From NCBI GenBank assembly GCA_914767715.1, contig OU612074.1, positions 3,239,501-3,303,500 of the forward strand: a DNA stretch of 64,000 bases, in the 5' to 3' direction. Positions 47,470-59,059 of this stretch are shown in pieces. Source of the DNA: Membranipora membranacea. Its lineage: Eukaryota; Bryozoa; Gymnolaemata; Cheilostomatida; Membraniporidae. The position numbers were made by a program, and so were the translations under genes. Position 1 is the stretch's first letter, and each line of letters starts with the position of its first letter. The notes beneath the pieces are model-generated. The model was not told where the DNA came from and made no database searches. It saw nothing but the letters and a program-made list of their open reading frames with translations.

Positions 47470-50400
47470 CTATTCCCCTCTGCATTTATAGAACACCTCG
47501 GCCCGCTGCAGGAAGGCTGAATCGTATCGTCCTGTAGGGTTCTTATACCATGGTCCCCAACGCATTTGGAAGTGACCATATTCTCCTGATAGTAAATTGC
47601 TAATTACGTACATTTTATACCACCATGCTCCTAGGTAATATAGAAAATAAAATTATAACCAAATGATAGGGGATCCAGATAACAGCTTCAGCCATGACAC
47701 CATGATTCTGCCTATTCAAAATTATCACTGTGAATCATCAATTGTTGTAATGCTCATAACTCTTTCTCAACATTACCGTTCCTGGTTAAGACATTCTGGA
47801 ACGCAATTATGGTCAAGTAGTATACATAACCAAGTGAGTCGTGAAAATTGAATAGTCTCAGAGGTCAAATAGTGTTATCACATGCTTTTCAAGCAAGACA
47901 GACCAATGGAGGAGGATAGTAAGCTTGAAATAAGTCAAATCCTCATAGCTTGACTACCAGCTACGAAGAAATATTTTGTAAAAGACATTTAGTATTTTGC
48001 AATTCAGTTGACCTTACCATAAAGTTCTGCATAATATGCATCAGAATATGCATCTCGATCATTGTCCGAATCTGAGAAACCTCTGTCTCTACTATGAAAC
48101 ATCCCATCTCCGACATAAACTCCAGTTTGCTGACCTTTATAAGAAATGTTTATTCACTTTAGATTTGTATTATGTAACAAATTTCAAAAATATTCTTTGG
48201 TGACTGTCACATATATGAGTGAGGATAATTTGGAATGAATTAAAGTGATTGTGAAGGAATCAAGTTTTTTGTATCCTTTTCTAGAGTTCTTAGATACATG
48301 AAGCTATATGCCTCGAGTGAGTGTATCATAACATGTACCCACCGATTGTTAGTGTATGAAGTGAGTTCAGTGCTATTTTGAATTCGTTATATTCTGCCCA
48401 ACCATAGTGACCAGACATATCCCACATGCGGAACCTCAAACTACATTGAAAACATGCAGAAGTGACTGCTGCAGCACTCGAGACACCTTCAAAAGTAACA
48501 ACAACCGATTACCTCCTTTTCGGCTCAGAACAAAAGCACGTACGTGCTCGATAAGTAATGATTGACTTTTCCTCAGAAAATGTAAGCATCGTGTTATATA
48601 CTAGGTAGTGTAAAAATAAATTTTCTATGACAGCATCCCTATATAATGTCTTTTATAGTTTAATATTATGTGAAGAAGTTCGAAAACTATTCTATTCAAT
48701 AATAACCAGTCAAGACTACCCAAAAGCATGCAGTTATGCCGAAATATTATCTAATAGGTTTTCCTTTGCAAGTGTTATGTTTGGTAAGGCTGCACATCTA
48801 CTGTTCCAATGGGGAGATGCTTCATTTGGGTAAGTTTGTAAGAAAATCCACATCAATTGTCACACTGCATGCCGTACTCCTAAATGACTCATATACACGA
48901 TTGATACACTTTGATTGAACATACCACCAAAGAAGTTTCCGTTGTCTAGCGTGAATCCCTCATTGTAACGCGTTGAAGTTGCCGGCTTCCATCCAGGGTC
49001 TCCTTCTGGTCTGAGTGTGTTCTCGATCCACAATAACCAATCTATAAATGTTTAATTTGTACTGATATCATCATTTTTTTTTGGTACATGATCACCCCTA
49101 CATCTCCTCAAGCATACCGTAGTATTATTGTATTATGCTGCACTGCAAAGCGTTACATCTTTTCTTTCTCACCTATTGGCAATTTTATAATGGTAATATT
49201 TGAGTGATTATATCACTTCACAGAGTAAGGATATTCAGAGAGGACAGTTCAATGATAGTTATTGTGCCTGCGGTATTTGATTCACTGGGTGAAAATTGTG
49301 CACAGCTGGATGCCAAAAACTCATTATCTCTATGTTATAATGACATTTTTCTTGCAGACATCCCTACCTTTGATGGGCCATAATTCATTCTGTGTTTATT
49401 CTAAAGACTGATTTTCAACTTTGTTGGAATGTCCAACCTTCAAGCTATACACCATATTGTTGTCATTTTGTGCTAGGATTCATAGGCTTAGAGTAATCTA
49501 GGTTTTTAAAATGAGTTTTTTTCATATATATTTACATGTGACAATTGATAGACGGCTGGTCATCAAAATTAGGAAATGTCCGTGCATTGGCCTAAGCCCC
49601 ATGTAAATCTATATGATAAAACTCATTTTAAAAACCTGGATTACTCATAGCCTATGTACCCTAGCAAAAAATGATAATAATATGGTGTATAGCTTGAAGA
49701 TTGGACATTTCAGAAAAGTTGGAAATCAGTCTTTAGGATAAATACAGAATGAATTATGACCTCTCAAAGGTGGCTATGTCTGCATGACAAAACTCCACTG
49801 TAACTTATATGTATTCTGAAATTGGCAGGTGGCCAGATTGATGAAATTCCCCCCAGTGGATAAAAACCGCAGGCACTATAACGATCATTGAAGTGTCCCC
49901 TCTGTATATCCTTACCCTGTGATCACTTGTTGAATGAAATTCTTTTATGGTTAATTCAGTGTTTTCGACAAGGTTAGAAAATCTGTTATAGCTACTTACC
50001 AGATTCAATTCGTAGAGAACATCTGTAATACATTGTCTCATTGATGACTCTTGTTACAGTAGCCTGTGAGCATTTGAAGATCAAGCCTTCAAACTTCTTC
50101 TCATATCTCGAGCAATATTTTTGACATTCCACAGCAGTTGTGACGTTAGTCTGCAGAAAATGCTCTGGATTGAATAGAAAATATATTAACAGAATATGAG
50201 AACCAAAGTAAATGGTTTAAACTCTGCTCACTTGATGTTTCATTCTTATTGCAATCGTTTTACCAAGCATTGATATTTGCAGGCTATCCCCTGCACTTAG
50301 TATTCTTTCTCAAAATACTATTAAATAAATTAATAATAATAAATAATAAAAAATAATAAATGATAAAAGATGATAAAAAGATGAATAAAACCACTAACCT

Positions 50401-50483
50401 GGACATGTGCTTTGAGATACAACCAATGTTTTAAACCATTTCAATGTCATTATCAGTAGGAAATTGCATCTGAATAGTTTCAT
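47470..50483 (-). CDS. Small secreted protein, five exons, family not recognised
   Basis: Exons on the minus strand: 50483-50399, starting MKLFRCNFLLIMTLKWF, a signal peptide; 50164-50000, with CQKYCSRYEKKFEGLIFKC, a PAN-like cysteine pattern; 49041-48925, with DWLLWIENTLRPEGDPGWKP; 48134-48018, with GVYVGDGMFHSRDRG and an acidic DSDNDRDAYSDAYYAE; 47585-47470, with RWGPWYKNPTGRYDS and QRAEVFYKCRGE then TAG. Lengths are 85, 165, 117, 117 and 116 bp. Every junction is phase 1 with GT/AG borders, giving about 199 aa. Exons 3-5 are each 39 codons, suggesting module duplication or a constrained fold. No membrane segment follows the signal. Function is unknown; a secreted cysteine- and aromatic-rich role is inferred. 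A broken copy of exon 5 lies at 51.8-51.95 kb. Confidence 0.75.
49212..49923. repeat. Fold-back element filling intron 2 of the five-exon gene
   Basis: Arms of about 315 bp (49212-49528 and 49600-49923) pair around a 70-bp loop; matched blocks include TGCCTGCGGT and AGACTGATTTTCAACTTT. It occupies about 710 of the 958 bp of the intron. There is no coding capacity. Confidence 0.8.
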
Positions 50484-50613
50484 GATTTTCGGATGAAAAC
50501 TTGCAATTGATGCTGTCCTAGACTGTTCAACTGGAGAGCGAGATTGCCAATGAATCTGGGGGATGGAATTGAGTGGTTGAAACAATTTACATGAATAATT
50601 GAAAACTTGATTA

Positions 50614-50621
50614 TTTTTATA
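50614..50621 (-). promoter_or_regulatory. TATA box of the five-exon gene
   Basis: Minus-strand TATAAAAA lies about 135 bp upstream of the ATG at 50483. A leader of roughly 100 bases would result. The upstream in-frame stretch to 50585 starts with TTG, not ATG, so 50483 is the chosen start. Confidence 0.5.
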
Positions 50622-50629
50622 CTCACCTC

Positions 50630-51800
50630 ACAAAAAGAGAATGTTGCACTCAAATCTGTAGTTTGTTTTTAATTTCAATTGCAGTGCACTGTGGGAGTTG
50701 TTCAAAAGGTTTGACTCCTACCATCCTATCATTTATTCAAGCCAAAGTGATAAATGGAATGCTATCACCTTTAATATTTTGACGGAAAGAAGAGTTCACT
50801 TTTGTACAGAAAGCTGAATAATTTATATGTCAGGATAATTGTGTACTGAACTAAGCAAATCTTGTTTGAATGGGATATGTCAAAAGAGAGAGCTTTACAA
50901 TAAGCCTGTTAAAAATTATATCACGTTCATGAAAAAAACCTGCCAATAAATTTGAATGTTGGCCAAAGTTCATACTAGTTTATAAAGTACACTCAGTGAT
51001 GAATAAACACTGGTTCATGTGATATCTAAATCTGTCAGTCAGAATAGGAAAAGAGACCTATCCAAAAATAACCGATGATTTGTCAGAAAGACTTGCTTTG
51101 CTTTGCTATTGCCATAGCCATTAGCAAACAAGTGCTATCATGCATCATCACAATAATATTTAACAAACCCTATTTATGATTATTTAGGCAACACCGCTAA
51201 GACTAAATTGCCCGCCCATTGCAAGAGGCAAAATAGCTCTGGCTGTTGATATTCATTATATATTCATACTGAACGAATAAAAGTAAAAGTTATATGGTAG
51301 CTGATGATCAATTATCTGTTAGCTGAATAATTGATCAGATCCTAGGCATATATTGAATTTTGAAAAGCAGGTTATTAATGGACAGACCATCAAACCAAAA
51401 GCTACGGTAAAATATAAACTTAGCGGTAGAATGTTTTAAAGCCCCATGGAGAAGTGCACTGAACAGCTAGGGTAGGGACAGATGACAAACTGGGACACGC
51501 TGATAGACATAGAGCGCTGCCAACGTCTACCGTTATACCTTATAGGACATTCACATTCAAATCTATACTTCTCTTGCAAACCATCTGGTTACAAAAACTC
51601 GTCATGACCTGTTTCACATTTGACCACAAGCGCATCTAATACCTTGAGATAAAGAAAGGAAAGTATAATCACGAGGCTTGCCTCAGCCTAAAGTAAATCA
51701 AATACTATATTATGTATATGGCTGCTACGATAGCAGTAGAATTATAAGCTCTACAACTCATGTCAGCTTCTTGCCAAAAACTAACTACTTGATGTCAAAA
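50630..51800. other. Stretch without recognised gene
   Basis: Upstream flank of the five-exon gene. No domain, RNA gene or bounded repeat was seen. Confidence 0.3.
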
Positions 51801-51805
51801 TTTCC

Positions 51806-51950
51806 TCATTTCCCTCTCAATTTATAGAACACCTCAGCTCGCTGTAGCTTAGCAGCATCTACGTCTCCCCTTTTGTTCTTATTCCCAATGGGTCTGACCA
51901 AGAGTCTTTAACTCCCTGACCACCAGTATATTGTCCACATTAAAGCTCTT
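51806..51950 (-). pseudogene. Broken copy of the last exon of the five-exon gene
   Basis: The minus strand reads GGQGVKDSWSDPLGIRTKGE and then, after a one-base frame change near a TAG, DAAKLQRAEVFYKLRGK and stop. The ending closely matches QRAEVFYKCRGE of the gene at 47.47-50.48 kb, with the last cysteine replaced by leucine. I found no other exons of this copy to the right, where the minisatellite now lies. It is a relic of a tandem duplicate. Confidence 0.65.
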
Positions 51951-51977
51951 ATAATACAAAGAACAATTTTTTTTCTA

Positions 51978-52497
51978 ATGCCTGTAGTTTAGTGATACTT
52001 CACCAAATGCCTGTAGGTTCTTGATACTTCACCAAATGCCTGTAGGTTAGTGATACTTCACCAAATGCCTGTAGTTTAGTGATACTTCACCAAATGCCTG
52101 TGGGTTAGTGATACTTCACCAAATGCCTGTAGGTTAGTGATACTTCACCAAATGCCTGTAGGTTAGTGATACTTCACCAAATGCCTGTAGTTTAGTGATA
52201 CTTCACCAAATGCCTGTAGGTTAGTGATACTTCACCAAATGCCTACTAGGTTAGTGATACTTCACCAAATGCCTGTAGGTTAGTGATACTTCACCAAATG
52301 CCTGTAGTTTAGTGATACTTCACCAATGCCTGTAGTTTAGTGATACTTCACCAAATGTCTGTAGGTTAGTGATACTTCACCAAATGCCTGTAGGTTAGTG
52401 ATACTTCACCAAATGCCTGTAGTTTAGTGATACTTCCTGTAGTTTAGTGATACTTCCTGTAGTTTAGTGATACATCCTGTAGTTTAATGATACTTCA
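51978..52497 (+). repeat. 29-bp minisatellite
   Basis: Fifteen full units of ATGCCTGTAG(G/T)TTAGTGAT followed by ACTTCACCAA stand head to tail, with a few single-base variants and one indel each in units 10 and 12. A short terminal block of four 20-bp units follows, which lack the CACCAAATG part. The G/T variant at unit position 11 alternates in a higher-order pattern, suggesting multi-unit duplications. Confidence 0.95.
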
Positions 52498-52509
52498 CGC
52501 AAGAGATGC

Positions 52510-54240
52510 GTGATGGAGAGGGGAATAATTAAATTGAGACTTCATTGGCCTAACTATGTTGCTAAGACATGGTACATCACACGCTCTCAAACATTCACCC
52601 TATAAAGTTCATGAAAAACTTAGGCATTGATAAGCATGGTAAGATTTCATTAAAGTAGAAATGATATTCCAGTGTCACCATATATATATATTTTTTAAAG
52701 AGCTCGAAATGTAATACAAGTTTTTAGGTTCCCAATATACTCACACATTCTAAATTCTATGAGAGGTTGAGAATACTTTGGAAAATTAATTTTTTGTTTT
52801 TGAAGTTGTCCCTCAACCATAGGCTCTAAGTCCGCAGTGAAATGATATCAAGTCTTATGCAATCTAATTATTATAAGTCATTTATGGATGGTGGCTATCT
52901 TTACTTCCTTTCGCATGCCTGATGCCCATTAGTCCTCTGCTCATTTCCGTATGTTTTCTGCAGGGTCTAGATAACCCCTGGGAAAACCCATCAGCACCCC
53001 CAAAAATTGTTGCAAAACAGAATTTGAATAATCTACGCCAGGTTTTGAGCTCACTAGGTTCCTTTACTGCTACTAAGGGTGGTTTTCATTCCAATGATAC
53101 CAAAAAGTACATCTGTCATTTCTGCTTTTAATATTGATTGATCACTGATTATTTTTTCTATAAGTGTTGAAGTTGCACTCATACCTAATCAAACTGATTC
53201 TTTATCATTCTAACACACATTGTAATTGAGCAGTCTATTTGAAAACACCTGACAGCATCCAACAAATAATTGATGAGAAACTAATCAATGAACTAGCAAT
53301 AAGAATAATATTTATTCCCTGTGTTCACTTCAATTTAACTGATAAACTGAACCATTGAAATTCATTTATTATACTTTATTTTTAACATTGATCTCAATGA
53401 TCCCTATTTATAATCAATTTCGTCCACATCGCAGGAAGCTGCTGCGATTCCCTGCCAATTACGAGATACGAAATGATCTGGGCAAAAAGACTTATTTTGA
53501 ATTCATATTATGCACCTATAGAAGTTCAATTGATTATTGTACCAAATAACTGGCTGGGTATATAGGTACATTGAATAATTCAAATTATTTATAAATCGAC
53601 ACAAATCTGAAATCTTAAAGATATTTACCTGTATTCATAGCATCAGTGTACTATAATTATACACCACAGAATTTTGGACTCTAAAGCGGGATAATATACT
53701 CAATGTGTCCTTTTTAGAAAATGGCGCAGTGGGAGTTAGTGATGGTTGGAAAAATCTGTGGGAAATTAGGTTAGTTTAAAAATGTCTGAATGATAAAACA
53801 AATAAGTAGGGAATGTTCTGGTGGAAAAAGAAAAAATATTCTCATCGGAAAACAGCTCTGATATTATCACAAAGCATGAATATGATAGTCAATCCAAGAA
53901 CACCGAACTTAACAAATAAACAACTAGTGAGAGGAGAGGTCCGTGTTGAGCAATTTTATTGTCCAGTTCAACAAGAACCTTTTAGTAGTTCCTGGTGAAA
54001 ACAGGTAGGCTGGGCATTTGTTGTCTGAGCTCTCCTTGCATTTCACTAGAGGGTTATCCGCCGCTCTGGTCCCAGACTAACTGGCTGACCTATGCTTGTA
54101 GTTATTTGAGCGTTTTGTTTCACTTGTTAGTTTACAGATTTTTAATTTCTGAATATAGAGGAAATAAAAGTGGGAGTGAAAAACTTCTATGTGTAAAAAA
54201 CGGGACTGAAGGTGGAAAAATAAGGGTGGATTCAAGTACA
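52510..54240. other. Gene-poor stretch
   Basis: No recognised exon, RNA gene or bounded repeat; several AT-rich runs. Confidence 0.3.
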
Positions 54241-54245
54241 AGTTT

Positions 54246-54427
54246 TTTCTTTCTTCACTCATTTATAACCTAAAGTGTATATGTTGTTTGGCAGACAGGG
54301 TACTTGCAATAATGTTAGATGTTGTTAAACCTGGTGCAGAACTGACAAAAAACTGTTATTTTCTTTTTCTTTTAATACAAAAAAGAATGGGGAAAAAATA
54401 AGGGTCCGCTTCGCTTAACCAAAAATG
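54246..54427 (-). mobile_element. Diverged terminal-repeat remnant of a tyrosine-recombinase retroelement
   Basis: 54246-54353 matches the 176-bp terminal repeat of the element at 60.4-61.2 kb (shared TATATGTTGTTTGGCAGACA and GATGTTGTTAAA), but with an internal deletion. 54359-54427 matches the first part of the same repeat again. Two partial repeats in tandem, without an attached body, suggest an old relative reduced to its end. Confidence 0.6.
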
Positions 54428-55990
54428 ACTGCAGCAATCACTGAACATCTAACCACCAACGCTAGAAGGAAGCTCCATATTATAAGCAACCTAAGATATG
54501 TGGGCAAATCAAGCCAGCTCATTTACAACAGTCAATTAGTCTACCATCACTTTTCTACGATATGATAGAATAGAGAAAAATTACAAGATAGAATAATGAA
54601 CCGAGGATCTCTCTGATACCCTCCTTCCTAACCTTAGGGGCATCATCAATAGTCGCGTCACCACCAATGCACCTAGAGTGGTGGGCACTGAGTATGAGTC
54701 CATTTTAACTTTTGATAAACTCCCATCCGGAGAATGTCGTTCTGTAAATTCATGCGTAAACTCTTAATTCCTCCTGAGCATTAGTCGTTTGTATTATTAA
54801 TAGCAGATTAGTTTAGTCCTTTTTTCAGATTTTATATTAATTGTATATTATACTTCTTGTTCATTCATTCCTTTGAGAAGACATTAGACCAAGTTTGGTC
54901 CATTTGCCTGCATTCCGAGTCCCTTCCGATCCACTGGTCACACAGAATGCAACAGGAATGCAGGCAATTAGATTAAGCTTGTTCTAAGAAGACATGGATG
55001 CCTACACAATGCTGTGAGGTAAAGTCAGAAGCGTCAGGCCTCAAATTATTATTATTATCTAAGGCTCGCTAACTACCTAAAAATCACATGACAATATGTC
55101 AACATAACAAGATATTGTAGTAGATATTTGACTTGTCCTTTCTTGCAACAAAAGAAGGACAAGGTGTGATATTCAGTTGATAAAGGGCTTGTCTTGTTCA
55201 ATGACTCTACATTTAATTTACAGTATCTAGTCAACAGTCTAACTATATTTTGCCTATTTTGAAAACTGTTTTATTATAATCTTGGTGGTTTAATCATTCA
55301 GCTGTGAAATAAAATTGTAGAAATCAACAACTATGTATTACTCTTATCACATAAGCGAAGCTAACTGGGCTTAAAATCCAAGGAGTGCAATGAGTCAGTT
55401 ATGGACAACTGCTTTTGGTTTTGCATCTTCTTCCGCTCAAAACAGCAAATCTGAGCTAACACTCCATCCACTCGGTCTGACCATTCAAATGCAAATATGC
55501 AAAACCCACTAGTGCAGTCAATTAATACCTTGGTAAATTTTGAAGGGATTGGCAGCGTTAGAATTATGTGCTCCTTGTTTAAGAGTAGACAACTAGGAAT
55601 AATGAGATAAGAATATATTTCTGATTCCAATATATATTCTATGTATGGATTATTGTTTTTCTTTAGGAGTTACATATCACACAATACAGAATCTGGAGTT
55701 ATGTGAGTACAGCCGCGAATCTAATGTGATTCAATCAATAATGAGAATAGGTCGATGATAGGATAGATAAACTTATTCTTATTCTTTCATACAAAGGAGC
55801 TGTCGATATAGTACCAAGTCAACATCACAAATACATATCCAGGTACACCCAGGTCAGAGATTAATAGATATAACAAAAACCGCTTCCGTTTTGTTTGATA
55901 GATTTCTATTATTTATTATTCAAGAGAATGAATTGGCATTCACAAGATAAGCGTATCATCTGATTCCCTCTCTTCCTACGACCACCTCTA
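54428..55990. other. Stretch with small fold-back and unassigned frames
   Basis: A short fold-back (54876-54990) pairs TTTGCCTGCATTCC with GGAATGCAGGCAA. A plus-strand frame ending near 54767 contains RGIINSRVTTNAPRVVGTEY and reads like a coding remnant, but I cannot name it. A minus-strand frame at 55361-55630 (IPSKFTKVLIDCTSGFCIFA) is open for 89 codons, without a recognised domain or acceptor. Confidence 0.3.
55912..55917 (-). terminator. Polyadenylation signal AATAAA of the lectin gene
   Basis: AATAAA on the minus strand lies about 115 bp past the lectin stop codon (TAG, 56032-56030). Confidence 0.55.
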
Positions 55991-56029
55991 TTTTTGGTCA
56001 GCTACAGGTGTCTTGTGTCAGGTGTCACT

Positions 56030-58383
56030 CTACACTTCACAAAGAGGATAGTAAGTGTAGATTGTACTGCAGGCTCTCTGGATAATTCCGTTGTAGCCGG
56101 CATAGAAGGCGACACAGGAGTTGCTGTTGCTACTGTATGGATGGCTAGGGTACGATACAGAGTTAGTTGTAGACAAGGTGGAAGTGATCCTACCGTACCA
56201 TCTCCAAGAACTTCCTGTGCCTCTACCAGCTATCCACAGAGCTTGTGAGCTCCAAGCTGCAATGATCAAAAAATTATTCTAATCCCCTTTCTTGATCTCA
56301 CAATTGAATATATTGTATGACAACAAGCACAACTACAAGTTTCACATCATAAGGTTCAGAGGGATAAGGCGATAAGCTACCCAGGTTTTGTCACAAAAAG
56401 TACATTGGTTCTAAATTCTAGAATAAGATTTAGACATGGGTTACCTTTGCCATTGCTGTATGTTTTGAGCCAATCAAAGGCAGCTTTAGAGTCTAGTACA
56501 GCAAGCTTCTGTCCCTTCTCCTCACAGTGTGCCTTTGCCTGGTGCCAGTTCATTCCCTGTTGTGTGACACCCAGGCACGTGTTGGTGATCGGACTACGAA
56601 CATAGTTGGGTGGACAAGAAGTAGGAGGTCTTTCACACATTGGGTAGTAAGTGTAGATGGTACTGCACTCTCTCTGAATGATTCCATTGTAGCCAGCGTA
56701 GAAGGCGACACAAAAGTTGCTTCTGCTGTTGTATGGATGGCTCGGGTACCATACAGAGTTTGAAGTTGACAGGGTGGATGTAATTCTACCGTACCATCTC
56801 CAATAACTTCCTGTAGCCTTACCAGCTATCCATAGAGCTTGTGATCTCCAGGCTGTAAAATAAGTTAAGAAATTACGATTAGCGCTTAAAAAAAATTTTA
56901 AACTAGGATTGAGGCAATATTGTGAGTATTGTGAGATTTGAGTAACCATTAGTTGGCGTAAACGAAGTAAACAAGTGTAACTATTAGATTAATGCATGCA
57001 CAATGATAAGACACCTACAAAATCTTAGCTAGGAACGCCAGGTTAAAGTTAGTGAAATTACAAGGTGTAAAACAGGACCGAATTAACAAACAACTTGACC
57101 TTGTCACATTTTCACATAGGATTTAGTTAATTTTGAATGTGAAGAAATCTAAAGTCATTTACAGTAGTTTTTGAGGTTACAAAACAGTCCAATCACACAA
57201 TGAGCAGTGACTTCATTTCTTTTAATAAGAAACAGAGGATTGGGGGACGCAGGGTGCCCTAAATCCTCATACTGAGAATGTGATACATCTTAGAAAACTA
57301 GAATGCATCCTAGAGGTGAGGCCATGGTGGACCTCCTAATCATGAGTGTGCAGCGAGCTGCCAAAACTGAACTGGCACTGATCGGCCATTAGCAGTGACA
57401 CTTTGATCTTAGCCAATAGGCCGAGATGCCATCAGTTACTTCATCATACCTTTATTACTGCTGTAGCTGCGGAGCCAATCAAAAGCAGCTTTAGTATCGA
57501 TCACAGCCAGGGTCTCTCCTGATGCCTCACAAAGAGATTTGGCCTGATGCCAGTTCATACCCTGAGTCACCACTCGGAAGCAGGTGTTAGTCACTGGATT
57601 CAGCACATGGCTTGATGGACAAGAAGCGGCTAAAAAAGGAAAGACGAAAATCCAGGTCAAGGTCTGATAGCAGGGGAGATAATCGTAAAAACAAACAAAT
57701 CATAATTTATATCAGAATGTTTATTGGTATTTTGCTTGGTACTGCAAAACTCTAAACAGGTTGACATTTGAATGACATCGTGTTTTCATTACTTGCAATG
57801 TGGTAGCATGTAAATAAAGTTGCTATTTTGGTTCAGCAGGCCATATGAAAGGTGCTTGCAAACACAAAAAAAGCGCAAGAAATAGCACATTCTTAGTATA
57901 CTAAGTTAAGTGAGCCAAAACATTTGCCTGATTACAGATTATTTGAAAGTTTTGGGTAAACTTCATCTTTTCACTCTCAAACAAGAGTACATTGGTTAAA
58001 TTTAGTTGATGAGGACAATACTGACATTGTGACATCAGGCTTTTGATGAAGGTAAAGTTAAAATACATGGTTTAAGTCACAATAGTATGTAAAATAAAAT
58101 ATTAAAATTATATTTTGAAAGGGTCAGTAATCCAACAACAACTAGAGCTCTATGATTTCATGATCTCTGAAACCAACGCAATTATGACAGGCAGGCTAAC
58201 TTTGTAAAGAAACACCGAATGAATGCAATTCATTTATAAAGAAACAGAAATGTGCAAATCGGTGACAAGGCACGACAACTTTATCAAAGATTTAATCTAT
58301 ACATGTGCCTTACCTGTTACTATGCTGGCTGTTAATGCAACGCAGAAAGCTACAGCTAAAGTTCTAGACAGGTCTCTCGCCAT
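56030..58383 (-). CDS. Secreted protein with two tandem C-type lectin-like domains, four exons
   Basis: Exons on the minus strand: 58383-58314, starting MARDLSRTLAVAFCVALTAS, a signal peptide; 57629-57450, first half of domain 1 (CPSSHVLNPVTNTCF, GMNWHQAKSLCE); 56852-56445, second half of domain 1 (SQALWIAG, CVAFYAGYNGIIQREC, YPMCE) fused to the first half of domain 2 (CPPNYVRSPITNTCL, MNWHQAKAHCEEKG); 56256-56030, second half of domain 2, ending YYPLCEV then TAG. All junctions are phase 1 with GT/AG borders; about 294 aa result. Framework cysteines and the WIAG core (in place of the usual WIGL) are present, but EPN/QPD and WND calcium-sugar motifs are not, so classical sugar binding is doubtful. 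The intron cuts each domain in the middle, and both second halves are very similar, showing internal duplication. An immune or mucus role is only inferred. Confidence 0.85.
57246..57431 (-). repeat. Interspersed repeat with U2 snRNA-like head, antisense copy
   Basis: On the minus strand the head reads GCATCTCGGCCTATTGGCTA followed by AGATCAAAGTGT, even closer to U2 RNA than the 45-kb copy. The body matches 45.20-45.36 kb throughout. It lies in the second intron of the lectin gene, directly beside the exon ending at 57450, in the gene's own orientation. Confidence 0.75.
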
Positions 58384-58447
58384 TGTAGGGTGATGATATC
58401 TCAATAAATTCTTGAGTTGATGTGACTTGTTACCGACAAACCTCTCA

Positions 58448-58454
58448 TTTTATA
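58448..58454 (-). promoter_or_regulatory. TATA box of the lectin gene
   Basis: Minus-strand TATAAAA lies about 65 bp upstream of the ATG at 58383, giving a predicted leader of about 35-40 bases. Confidence 0.6.
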
Positions 58455-59059
58455 GTAAAATTGTTTCCTTGTCAACAGTTCCACAGCATAACATAGTGTG
58501 ATCAAAATAAACATAAGTGTGCTATCAACCATGAATTCTAATAAACACTTTTGATTCACAGAAAACTGAAACCCGACCATGCAACATAATTTTATTGTGA
58601 TCATATTGCATTACAAAAATAACAGGCATAATGGTCAAAGATGGAAATCGGTGGACTGATCATGCCAAATTTCGAAATCTATCACAAATTAACACATATC
58701 AGATGGCATGTCATTGACCCATCATGTTTTGGTGTTTTCAACATCCTGTTACCCAACCAAAAAATCAATGTACCGGAATATTTCGAAATGTCTGATTTTC
58801 AGGTCAACACTTGATGCCGGATACAAATTTTGGCATGCTGTATTGTTTTCGTTTCACCTTTATAAATCACATGCTGACTGTTTTCAAAATTGATGTCCTG
58901 GTTATTGTATGAGGTTACTAATTGGCAGAATTATGGGGAAACAATATCAATCCCGTCTGGCAAACAGCATGTACACAAAAAACAATTCTATACTCGTTTC
59001 GACTTGATATCATGATAGTTATTCATAACTATCAGGTCACATGTCCTTTTCTGTATTCC

